Of a stretch of DNA of 7,410 nt, positions 1 through 5,792 are shown piece by piece; positions within the stretch are counted from its first letter, which is position 1, and the number at the start of each line of letters is the position of its first letter. This stretch comes from CAG-103 sp045112425 (GTDB lineage: Bacteria > Bacillota > Clostridia > Oscillospirales > Oscillospiraceae). Under the pieces are notes generated by a model. The model saw nothing but the letters and a program-made list of their open reading frames with translations, searched no databases and was not told the origin of the DNA. The position numbers and the translations under genes are program-made. The DNA is taken from contig JBGUHV010000169.1 in NCBI GenBank assembly GCA_045112425.1, forward strand, positions 1-7,410, written 5' to 3'.

Positions 1-597
1 CTTTCCATCGGACTGTTCGTTCTGCTGCCGACGCTGCTTGGAAAGCTCGCGCTCAAGCTGATTCCCACGATGAATTCCCTCTCCCTAAGTTTGGTGGAAG
101 GCTTGATCCGTATCGTGGTGTTCCTGCTGTATCTCTGGGGCGTTTCGCGCATGTCGGACGTGGCGCGCATGTTCTCCTATCACGGGGCGGAGCACAAGAC
201 CATCTTCTGCTATGAGAAGGGTCTGCCGCTCACGGTTGAGAACGTGCGGGAGCAATCCCGCTTTCATCCCCGCTGCGGCACGAGCTTTCTGTTCGTCGTC
301 GTGATCATCAGCATTCTGGTGTTCTCCGTCGTAAGCTCGTTTCTGACAAACTGGAGCAGCTTCTGGATTCGCTTTGGTCTGCATCTGCTGCTTCTGCCGG
401 TGATCGTTGCGCTGAGCTATGAGCTCAACCGCTGGGTCGGCCGCCACGAGGATTTGACCATCGCCCGCATCCTCTCCGCACCCGGAAAATGGCTGCAGCG
501 GCTCACAACCAACGAGCCGGACGACAGCATGATCGAATGCGCAATCCGCTCGCTCGAGCTCGTCATCCCTGAAGTGCAGGGCAGCGACGCCTGGTAA
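1..597 (+). CDS. yqhQ: YqhQ-like DUF1385 membrane protein (5' truncated)
   Basis: The reading frame is open from the first base and ends with TAA, giving 198 visible residues; the true start lies outside the window, and the first visible ATG (position 70) is internal. The family mark is the HGAEHK motif at visible residues 61-66, followed by HPRCGTSF at 89-96, both typical of DUF1385/YqhQ proteins. Hydrophobic stretches at about 1-20, 31-46, 97-115 and 122-139 suggest several membrane segments around a His/Cys-containing loop. The PGKWLQRLTT tail is also family-like. The biochemical role of the family is not established; the conserved His and Cys residues could bind a metal, which is inference. 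In Clostridia this gene commonly lies just before prmC, as it does here (24-nt gap), so it is probably in the same operon. Confidence 0.9.
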   Translation, partial: LSIGLFVLLPTLLGKLALKLIPTMNSLSLSLVEGLIRIVVFLLYLWGVSRMSDVARMFSYHGAEHKTIFCYEKGLPLTVENVREQSRFHPRCGTSFLFVVVIISILVFSVVSSFLTNWSSFWIRFGLHLLLLPVIVALSYELNRWVGRHEDLTIARILSAPGKWLQRLTTNEPDDSMIECAIRSLELVIPEVQGSDAW

Positions 598-601
598 TCC
601 A

Positions 602-613
602 CCTCGAAGGAGG
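602..613 (+). promoter_or_regulatory. Ribosome binding site of prmC inside a small hairpin
   Basis: AAGGAGG at 607-613 lies 8 nt before the TTG codon at 622 and fixes that weak start codon. CCTC at 602-605 can pair with GAGG at 610-613 across a GAAG loop, which would hide half of the ribosome site. The preceding stop codon is at 595-597, so a ribosome ending the upstream gene would be close enough to open the hairpin. The pairing is seen in the sequence; coupling is inference. Confidence 0.55.
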
Positions 614-621
614 CAATCGAC

Positions 622-1485
622 TTGCCTAAAACCTATAATGAGCTATATCTCCGTGCACGCTCTGCGCTCAAGCAGGCAGAGATCGAAGGCTATACGCTGG
701 AGGCGCGTCTCCTCGCATCCAAAGCCGCCGGAAAAACGAAGGAAGCCTTTCTGCGTGATCTGACGCTGTATACCTCGAAGGAATGTGAGGACAGGCTTGA
801 AGCGCTGCTGCAGCGCAGACTCGCCGGAGAGCCGCTGGCTTACATCACCGGCGAATGGGAGTTTTACGGTCTCCCGATGCATGTGACACAGGATGTGCTG
901 ATTCCGCGTATGGACACCGAGGTGCTGGTGGACACCGCGCTCAAGGCGCTTCGCGGCCGAAAGATGGACGCGCGCATTCTTGATCTCTGCTGCGGCAGCG
1001 GCTGCATCGGCGTGGCACTGGCGCACGAGCTGCCGGCCTCCCATGTGCTGATGGTGGATATCAGCGAGCACGCGCTGGAGGTGAGTCGGGAAAATATTCG
1101 GCTCAACCGCGTGAACCGCTCGGCAACGCTGCGCGCTGACGCGCTTGAGAAGCCTCCGATGAGCATCGGGCAGTTTGATCTCATTGTTTCCAACCCGCCG
1201 TATGTGGCAAGCTTTGACATTCTCACGCTGGACAGCTCCGTGCGGGATTATGAACCGCTCGGTGCGCTTGACGGCGGTGAGGATGGCCTTACGTTTTACC
1301 GCGCGATCATCCACAACTGGATTTCTGCGCTGCGTCCGGGCGGGCTGATCATGTTTGAAGTTGGCGAGGATCAGGCGGCAGCCGTCCGTGCGCTGATGCG
1401 AGAAGGACAGCTGCAGGACGTGTTTTCCGTGCAGGATACGGCCGGAATCGACCGCGTTGTGGTCGGGCGCAGGCCAAAAGATTGA
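622..1485 (+). CDS. prmC: PrmC, peptide chain release factor N5-glutamine methyltransferase
   Basis: Cytoplasmic SAM-dependent enzyme that methylates the glutamine of the GGQ motif in release factors RF1 and RF2, improving translation termination. The product is 287 residues, the usual length. An alpha-helical amino domain (about 1-75) is followed by the characteristic VLIPRMDTE segment (92-100). The Rossmann methyltransferase fold has SAM motif I, LDLCCGSGCIG, at 120-130, and the catalytic NPPY motif at 191-194 sits within SNPPYVA. The RDYEPLGALDGGEDGLTFYR stretch (208-227) is typical of PrmC and distinguishes it from other NPPY methyltransferases such as PrmB. The TTG start is chosen because AAGGAGG lies 8 nt upstream and the protein begins where the family does. 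It follows the YqhQ-like gene as usual, but the customary prfA partner is not next; recA is. Confidence 0.95.
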   Translation: MPKTYNELYLRARSALKQAEIEGYTLEARLLASKAAGKTKEAFLRDLTLYTSKECEDRLEALLQRRLAGEPLAYITGEWEFYGLPMHVTQDVLIPRMDTEVLVDTALKALRGRKMDARILDLCCGSGCIGVALAHELPASHVLMVDISEHALEVSRENIRLNRVNRSATLRADALEKPPMSIGQFDLIVSNPPYVASFDILTLDSSVRDYEPLGALDGGEDGLTFYRAIIHNWISALRPGGLIMFEVGEDQAAAVRALMREGQLQDVFSVQDTAGIDRVVVGRRPKD

Positions 1486-1521
1486 TTTTGTAACTTACAG
1501 ATTGATGATAGAGGTGTCATT

Positions 1522-2634
1522 ATGGCAGAAAAGAAAAGCAAGAACGCAACCGCTTCTCCCGCGCCGGTCGCACCGGACAACAAAAAACGCGCGCTTGAAA
1601 CCGCGCTGATGCAGATTGAAAAAACCTATGGCAAGGGCGCGATTATGCGTCTCGGCGACCATCCTGACCAGGTGAACGTCGAAGCAATCTCTACCGGCTC
1701 CCTTTCGCTGGATCTGGCGCTCGGCATCGGCGGCGTGCCGCGCGGCCGCATCATTGAGATTTACGGTCCTGAAGCCTCCGGTAAAACCACGCTCGCGCTG
1801 CACGTTCTGGCCAGCGCGCAGAAGGCCGGCGGTGAGGCGGCCTTCATCGACGTGGAGCACGCTCTTGACCCGACCTATGCCCGTGCGCTCGGCGTCGACA
1901 TTGACAACCTTCTGATCTCTCAGCCGGACACCGGCGAGCAGGCGCTTGAGATTACCGAGCAGCTCGTTCGAAGCGGCGCAATCGACGTGATTGTCGTGGA
2001 CTCCGTGGCAGCGCTTCTCCCCCGCACCGAGCTGGAGGGCGAAATGGGCGACAGCTCCGTCGGCGTGATTGCGCGTCTGATGAGTCAGGCGCTGCGCAAG
2101 CTGACCGGCGCTGTGAGCAAAACCAACACCGTCGTGATCTTCATCAACCAGCTGCGTGAGAAGATCGGCGTCATGTACGGCAACCCGGAGACCACCCCGG
2201 GCGGCCGTGCGCTGAAGTATTTCTCCAGCGTGCGCATCGACGTGCGCCGCATCGAGACGATGAAGGTCGCCGGCGAGATGATCGGCAACCGCACGCGCGC
2301 GAAGATCGTGAAGAACAAGGTTGCGCCTCCGTTCAAAGAGGCCGAGTTTGATATCATCTACGGCGAAGGCATCTCCAAGATCGGCGAAATCATTGATCTG
2401 GCTGTGAAGCTGGAGCTGATCGACAAAGCCGGCGCCTGGTTCACCGTCGGTGAGCAGCGTCTGCAGGGCCGCGACAGCGTGAAGGCATATCTGCAGGAAA
2501 ATCCTGAAGTCGCCGATGAGCTAGAAGCGCAGATCCGTGCCAACGCCATCAAGCTCATGAGCCCGCAGGCCAGAAAGGCCGCCGTTGCTGCCGGCCGTGC
2601 CGTGGAGGTCACGGCGGACGATTTTGAAGGCTGA
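1522..2634 (+). CDS. recA: RecA, recombinase and SOS co-protease
   Basis: ATP-dependent strand-exchange protein that forms filaments on single-stranded DNA, drives homologous recombination and stimulates LexA self-cleavage. The product is 370 residues, with an amino extension of about 16 residues compared with E. coli RecA. Visible motifs are Walker A GPEASGKT (82-89), the catalytic glutamate in FIDVEHALDP (E112), Walker B VIVVDSVAAL (156-165), loop L1 around EGEMGDSS (172-179) and FINQ (207-210), which leads into loop L2 through GVMYGNPETTPGG. The carboxyl end is acidic (ADDFEG), as is common. The ATG start has AGAGGTG 5 nt upstream. L1 reads DSSVGVIAR where the common form is DSHVGLQAR (see findings). 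No LexA-type operator is visible in the 36-nt gap after prmC, so transcription probably comes from upstream. recX starts 2 nt after its stop. Confidence 0.98.
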   Translation: MAEKKSKNATASPAPVAPDNKKRALETALMQIEKTYGKGAIMRLGDHPDQVNVEAISTGSLSLDLALGIGGVPRGRIIEIYGPEASGKTTLALHVLASAQKAGGEAAFIDVEHALDPTYARALGVDIDNLLISQPDTGEQALEITEQLVRSGAIDVIVVDSVAALLPRTELEGEMGDSSVGVIARLMSQALRKLTGAVSKTNTVVIFINQLREKIGVMYGNPETTPGGRALKYFSSVRIDVRRIETMKVAGEMIGNRTRAKIVKNKVAPPFKEAEFDIIYGEGISKIGEIIDLAVKLELIDKAGAWFTVGEQRLQGRDSVKAYLQENPEVADELEAQIRANAIKLMSPQARKAAVAAGRAVEVTADDFEG

Positions 2635-2636
2635 CC

Positions 2637-3266
2637 GTGCTCACTTTAATCGAATTGAAGCAAACCGGGCCGGAACAATTTCTTGCCCGGTTTGACAATG
2701 GTGAAGAGTTCCGCACGACGCTGAATGTCGTGGCCGATCTCGATCTCTACAGCGGAAAAACCTTCACCGAAGAGGCGTTCGAGGCTGCCAAAGCGGCATC
2801 CGGTCTCGCCAAATGCAAGCAGCGCGCGCTGCGGATCATCAACGCAAGGCCCATGTCCTCCAAGGAGCTTCTGGATCGACTAAAGGAAAAAGGAGAGTCG
2901 GTCGAAAACGCAGAGCAGGCCGTGCAGTGGTTGCTGGATCTGCGGCTTCTGAATGACGCAGAATATGCTGCGATGTGTGTGCGGCATTATGCCGCGAAGG
3001 GCTTTGGCCCCGGAAAGATCCGGAACGAATTCTATCGGCGGGGCATTCCGAAGGATTTATGGGATGACGCGCTGCTTTCCATGCCGGAGCAGGAGGATCA
3101 GATTGACCGTCTGCTGCGAAAAAAGCTCCGCTCCCCTTCTCCGGATCGAGACGCGCTGCGAAAGGCAGCAGATTATCTCTATCGCCGCGGATTTCATCGC
3201 GAGGAAATTCAGGCGGCCATGCAACGATATTGCAACGAATCAGAGGTGGACTCCTATGGGATATAA
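2637..3266 (+). CDS. recX: RecX, regulatory protein of RecA
   Basis: Small helical protein known to bind RecA filaments and limit or modulate their activity. The product is 209 residues. An amino segment (1-55, with a beta-rich LIELKQTG...QFLARFDNGEEF pattern) is typical of Firmicute RecX. Three helical repeats follow: about 61-106 (ALRIINARPMSSKELLDRL), 107-148 (including LLNDAEYAAMCV and the GFGPGKIRNEFYRRGI stretch) and 152-199 (ending in YLYRRGFHREEIQAAM). The GTG start is supported by GAAGG at 2626-2630, and later ATG codons would remove conserved helices. The start lies 2 nt after the recA stop, so translation is probably coupled to recA and RecX is made in fixed proportion to it. The last 11 nt overlap the start of rimO. 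Confidence 0.92.
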   Translation: MLTLIELKQTGPEQFLARFDNGEEFRTTLNVVADLDLYSGKTFTEEAFEAAKAASGLAKCKQRALRIINARPMSSKELLDRLKEKGESVENAEQAVQWLLDLRLLNDAEYAAMCVRHYAAKGFGPGKIRNEFYRRGIPKDLWDDALLSMPEQEDQIDRLLRKKLRSPSPDRDALRKAADYLYRRGFHREEIQAAMQRYCNESEVDSYGI

Positions 3267-4572
3267 AATCGCGCTCATTTCACTCGGCTGCCCGAAAAAT
3301 CTGGTCAACAGCGAGCAGATGCTGTATCTCCTCGATCAAGCGGGGCATGAGCTGGTGGGCGACCCAGCAGGCTGTGACATTGCTATCGTGAATACCTGCG
3401 GGTTTATCGACAGCGCCAAGAGCGAAGCCATCGATCACATTCTGGAGCTCGGCGAGCTGAAAAAAGCCGGGATTTTGAAAAAGATCATTGTGACCGGCTG
3501 CCTCTCCCAGCGCTATGAGCAGGATATTCTGGAGAGTCTGCCGGAGGTGGACGGCATGCTCGGCACCGGCAGCTACAGTGAGATCTGCACTGCGGTTGAG
3601 GCGGTAATGCACAATGAACAGCCCCTTCTGTTTGCGGATAAAAACGGCCCTGTGGAAGAGATCGGCCGTGTCGTCAGCACCGGGCCGGGCTGGGCTTATC
3701 TCCGCATCGCCGAGGGCTGCGACAACTGGTGTGCCTTCTGCGCCATTCCGGCCATCCGCGGAAAATATCGCAGCAGACCCCTGGACGCCATTCTCGCCGA
3801 GGCGAGAGCGCTGGCCGCGCAGGGCGTGAAAGAACTGATCGTCATTGCGCAGGACATCACCCGCTGGGGCAAGGAAATCTACGGCAAGCCGAGTCTCTCC
3901 GTGCTGCTGAAGGAGCTTGTGAAAATCGAAGGCGTCGAGTGGATTCGTCTGCATTATCTCTATCCGGACGCCTTTGACGATGAACTGATCCAAATCATCG
4001 CGCAGGAGGAAAAAATCGTAAAATATCTCGATATTCCTCTGCAGCACATCAACAATGAGATTCTGCGCCGCATGAATCGCCGCGGAACCGGAGATGAGAT
4101 CCGCGCGCTGATTGCAAAGCTTCGGCGTGAGATTCCCGGTCTGGTCATCCGCACGAGCCTGATTGCCGGACTGCCAGGCGAAACGGAGGCGGAATTTGAA
4201 GAGCTCTGCGACTGGCTGCGCGAGGTGCGCATGGAGCGCGTCGGCGTCTTCCCCTTCTCTCCCGAAGAAGGCACACCCGCCGCAAAAATGACCGACCGCT
4301 GCGATGAGGAAGAAGCGCAGCGCCGCGCAGATCTGATTCTGGATCTGCAGGCACAGATCATGGACGATTATAACGCCGGCTGCGTCGGAAAAACCATGAA
4401 AGTGCTCTGCGAGGCAAAATCAAAGAGTGGGCTCTGCTCGGGCAGAACCTTCGCAGATTCGCCGGAAATTGACGGCACGGTCTATTTCAGCGGCGATGCT
4501 GAGCCCGGCACCTTTGCAATGGTCACCATCACAGACGTCGAGGACGGAGAGCTCTCCGGAACGCAGATTTGA
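3256..4572 (+). CDS. rimO: RimO, ribosomal protein S12 methylthiotransferase
   Basis: Radical-SAM iron-sulfur enzyme that adds a methylthio group to the beta carbon of a conserved aspartate in ribosomal protein uS12. The product is 438 residues, the usual RimO length. The amino-terminal methylthiotransferase domain has three cluster cysteines, C12 (SLGCPKN), C48 (NTCGF) and C82 (TGCLSQ). The radical-SAM motif is CDNWCAFC with C155, C159 and C162, followed by AIPAIRGKYRSR. The IAQDITRWG and LHYLYP stretches favour RimO over MiaB or MtaB. A TRAM RNA-binding-type domain occupies about 373-436. The ATG at 3256 is chosen because AGAGGTGG (3242-3249) lies 6 nt upstream and the protein begins exactly at the conserved KIALISLGC strand; the frame is open further upstream but that stretch has no family similarity. 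It overlaps recX by 11 nt, which suggests coupling. Confidence 0.96.
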   Translation: MGYKIALISLGCPKNLVNSEQMLYLLDQAGHELVGDPAGCDIAIVNTCGFIDSAKSEAIDHILELGELKKAGILKKIIVTGCLSQRYEQDILESLPEVDGMLGTGSYSEICTAVEAVMHNEQPLLFADKNGPVEEIGRVVSTGPGWAYLRIAEGCDNWCAFCAIPAIRGKYRSRPLDAILAEARALAAQGVKELIVIAQDITRWGKEIYGKPSLSVLLKELVKIEGVEWIRLHYLYPDAFDDELIQIIAQEEKIVKYLDIPLQHINNEILRRMNRRGTGDEIRALIAKLRREIPGLVIRTSLIAGLPGETEAEFEELCDWLREVRMERVGVFPFSPEEGTPAAKMTDRCDEEEAQRRADLILDLQAQIMDDYNAGCVGKTMKVLCEAKSKSGLCSGRTFADSPEIDGTVYFSGDAEPGTFAMVTITDVEDGELSGTQI

Positions 4573-4586
4573 GAGGAGCGAATTCC

Positions 4587-5120
4587 ATGACAACCGCAAA
4601 CAAAATCACCATTCTCCGCATGATTCTGGTGCCAGTGCTGGTCATCCTGATGTATTTGGACTTCCCCGGTCATGTATACTGGGCGCTTGCAGTTTTTATC
4701 ATTGCCAGCATCAGTGACTTTCTGGACGGATATATTGCGAGACATTATAATCAGGTCTCCAATTTCGGAAAGTTCATGGATCCGCTTGCAGACAAGCTGC
4801 TCGTGATTGCTGCCATGATGGTATTCGTAGAGCAGGGCTATATGCCCGGCTGGGCGCTGCTGATCGTGGTAGCCAGAGAGCTCGCCGTGACCGGTCTGCG
4901 TCTGATCGCTGTGGATAACGGCCGCGTGATCGCAGCCGCATGGTCCGGAAAGATTAAAACCGCGAGCACCATGGTTGGCATTATTCTTATGATGCTGTTC
5001 GGGATTCCGCATGAAATTCGGTGGCTGAACACTCTGGTTTGGATTATCATCGTTTTGACGACAGTTTACTCCGGCGCGGAGTATTTCTATAAAAACCGTG
5101 ATGTTCTGAAGATGGACTGA
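4587..5120 (+). CDS. pgsA: PgsA, CDP-diacylglycerol-glycerol-3-phosphate 3-phosphatidyltransferase
   Basis: Integral membrane enzyme that transfers the phosphatidyl group from CDP-diacylglycerol to glycerol-3-phosphate, giving phosphatidylglycerophosphate, the precursor of phosphatidylglycerol and cardiolipin. The product is 177 residues, normal for PgsA. The CDP-alcohol phosphotransferase signature D-x2-D-G-x2-A-R-x8-G-x3-D-x3-D is complete: D44, D47, G48, A51, R52, G61, D65 and D69. About six hydrophobic helices are visible (for example 10-24, 31-43, 69-82, 87-109, 126-139 and 147-165). The amino end NKITILRMILVP is typical. The ATG is chosen because AGAGGAG (4572-4578) is 8 nt upstream; an in-frame TTG at 4569 lies before that site and is unlikely. 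It starts 14 nt after rimO; rimO-pgsA is a common Firmicute pair. Substrate is assigned from motif and neighbours; a cardiolipin-synthase-type relative is less likely. Confidence 0.93.
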   Translation: MTTANKITILRMILVPVLVILMYLDFPGHVYWALAVFIIASISDFLDGYIARHYNQVSNFGKFMDPLADKLLVIAAMMVFVEQGYMPGWALLIVVARELAVTGLRLIAVDNGRVIAAAWSGKIKTASTMVGIILMMLFGIPHEIRWLNTLVWIIIVLTTVYSGAEYFYKNRDVLKMD

Positions 5121-5220
5121 TCAATTTCCACATTATAATAGTTCATCCATCAATTTCCTTTATTTCTGTGATAATTGCATAATAGAATCTGTATATAATG
5201 TTAAGGTATTACGAAACATC

Positions 5221-5256
5221 AATAGCTGTGATTATTCACAGAAACGACACAGTTTT
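5221..5256 (+). repeat. Palindrome with alternative pairing and T-tract; weak terminator or operator
   Basis: CTGTGA (5226-5231) and TCACAG (5236-5241) form a perfect 6-bp inverted repeat around TTAT. A second CACAG at 5247-5251, followed directly by TTTTT, can pair with the same CTGTG, so two exclusive hairpins are possible, the second resembling a weak terminator. It lies about 100 nt after pgsA and 81 nt before the abrB -35 box. It could end the pgsA transcript or bind a dimeric regulator; the sequence alone does not decide. Confidence 0.35.
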
Positions 5257-5321
5257 TCCCGCTCCAAAATATGCAATATGTAGAATCGACCTTTTCAGTC
5301 CTCAAAAACTGGTAATTCTTG

Positions 5322-5349
5322 TTGACAATTTTACAAATGTTGCTATACT
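5322..5349 (+). promoter_or_regulatory. Sigma-A promoter of abrB
   Basis: A perfect -35 box TTGACA (5322-5327) and a -10 box TATACT (5344-5349) are separated by 16 nt, with TGC directly before the -10 giving an extended -10 element. The predicted transcription start is near 5356, leaving a leader of about 70 nt. This is the best promoter in the window and the only strong one upstream of abrB, implying that abrB is transcribed independently of the pgsA operon. Confidence 0.8.
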
Positions 5350-5425
5350 GAAAGTGCAAAATGACAAAAATTGATGCCGTTTGCGGCGAGAATCCAGTCA
5401 TTTCAACAAGAAGGGAGCAACATTT

Positions 5426-5671
5426 ATGAAGTCCACCGGTATTGTTCGTAAAGTTGACGAACTTGGTCGCATTGTTCTGCCGATCGAACTGAGAAGAACT
5501 CTCGGAATTGAAGAAAAGGATCGCATTGAGATTTTCGTCGAAGGAGAATCTGTGATTCTGCGCAAATATCAGCCCGCCTGCATTTTCTGCGATAACGCGA
5601 AGGACCTGATTCTGTATAAGGGCAAGAACATCTGCCCCGACTGCATCCGCAGCATGGGCGCACAGCTCTGA
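5426..5671 (+). CDS. abrB: AbrB-family transition-state transcription regulator with Cys-rich carboxyl end
   Basis: DNA-binding regulator of the AbrB/SpoVT swapped-hairpin family; in Bacillus the relative AbrB represses post-exponential genes. The product is 81 residues. Residues 1-50 match AbrB almost word for word: MKSTGIVRKVDELGRIVLPI, then ELRRTLGIEEKD, then a strand pair ending in VILRKYQP. The rest differs from Bacillus AbrB: C52-x2-C55 and C70-x2-C73, 14 residues apart, look like a small zinc ribbon, known in clostridial AbrB relatives. The ATG is chosen because AAGGGAG (5411-5417) is 8 nt upstream and it matches the family start; an earlier in-frame start at 5381 would add a low-complexity tail. 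It has its own promoter and terminator, so it is probably a single-gene unit. The genes it controls cannot be read from the window, and zinc binding is inferred. Confidence 0.93.
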   Translation: MKSTGIVRKVDELGRIVLPIELRRTLGIEEKDRIEIFVEGESVILRKYQPACIFCDNAKDLILYKGKNICPDCIRSMGAQL

Positions 5672-5689
5672 TGCATTGCGATTGATGAT

Positions 5690-5728
5690 AAAAAGAAGTC
5701 ACGGACGAATGATCCGTGACTTCTTTTT
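5690..5728 (+). terminator. Strong intrinsic terminator after abrB
   Basis: Perfect 16-bp inverted repeat: the left arm at 5690-5705 begins AAAAAGAAGTC and the right arm at 5713-5728 ends GACTTCTTTTT, with a 7-nt loop. The stem has a GC-containing core and ends in a T-run, 18 nt after the abrB stop. The A-run on the left arm means it could also terminate minus-strand transcripts. Confidence 0.92.
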
Positions 5729-5729
5729 C

Positions 5730-5759
5730 TTGCCAAAGGCTTCCCTCTTGCGTTATACT
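5730..5759 (+). promoter_or_regulatory. Probable sigma-A promoter of the deaminase gene
   Basis: TTGCCA (5730-5735) and TATACT (5754-5759) are separated by 18 nt. The -35 begins directly beyond the T-tract of the abrB terminator, and the predicted start near 5766 is about 27 nt before the deaminase ATG. The -10 is good; the -35 has one mismatch (TTGCCA against TTGACA) and spacing is slightly long. A dedicated promoter is expected here because the terminator would otherwise cut the gene off. Confidence 0.6.
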
Positions 5760-5792
5760 GGAGAAAACGATGACGGAAAGCGGTGTGACCAT

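Larger units (their letters stand above)
5121..5425. other. AT-rich intergenic and abrB leader region
   Basis: This stretch of 305 nt has no convincing gene. It is clearly more AT-rich than the flanking coding DNA. It holds a 10-nt direct repeat ATCAATTTCC (5120-5129 and 5149-5158), a near-repeat CTGTGATAAT/CTGTGATTAT (5166-5175 and 5226-5235), a 16-nt palindrome, a sigma-A promoter at 5322-5349 and an untranslated leader of about 70 nt before abrB. The leader contains a small GCCG-TTTG-CGGC hairpin (5376-5387). No strong intrinsic terminator for the pgsA operon is visible, so some read-through into abrB is possible. Confidence 0.7.

Noticed and set aside
643..1314. Long minus-strand open frame opposite prmC
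   Set aside because: It lies antisense to a clearly conserved gene, has a composition typical of a shadow frame (His/Arg/Ala/Gln rich) and shows no recognisable domain.
1482..1510. Promoter in the prmC-recA gap (TTGATT with a -10 near 1505-1510)
   Set aside because: The hexamer at the right distance (ATGATA) is a poor -10 match, so I do not call it.
2953..3255. Upstream in-frame extension of rimO starting inside recX
   Set aside because: The stretch lies over the recX coding region in another frame, has no family similarity, and RimO begins at the ATG at 3256 with its own ribosome site.
3280..4047. Minus-strand open frame of 255 codons opposite rimO
   Set aside because: It is antisense to well-conserved rimO motifs; GC-rich genes often leave such frames open.
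4569..4586. TTG start for pgsA, overlapping rimO
   Set aside because: The AGAGGAG ribosome site lies downstream of this TTG and fits the ATG at 4587, which also matches the family start.
5194..5199. Perfect TATAAT as a possible second promoter (also 5134-5139)
   Set aside because: No acceptable -35 box at 16-18 nt upstream of either; AT-rich DNA yields such hexamers by chance.
5219..5401. Minus-strand 60-codon frame across the abrB promoter
   Set aside because: No convincing ribosome site or family likeness, and it runs over the promoter and leader of abrB.
5676..5792. Earlier TTG start for the deaminase
   Set aside because: It would translate through the abrB terminator hairpin and promoter, and the added residues have no family counterpart.
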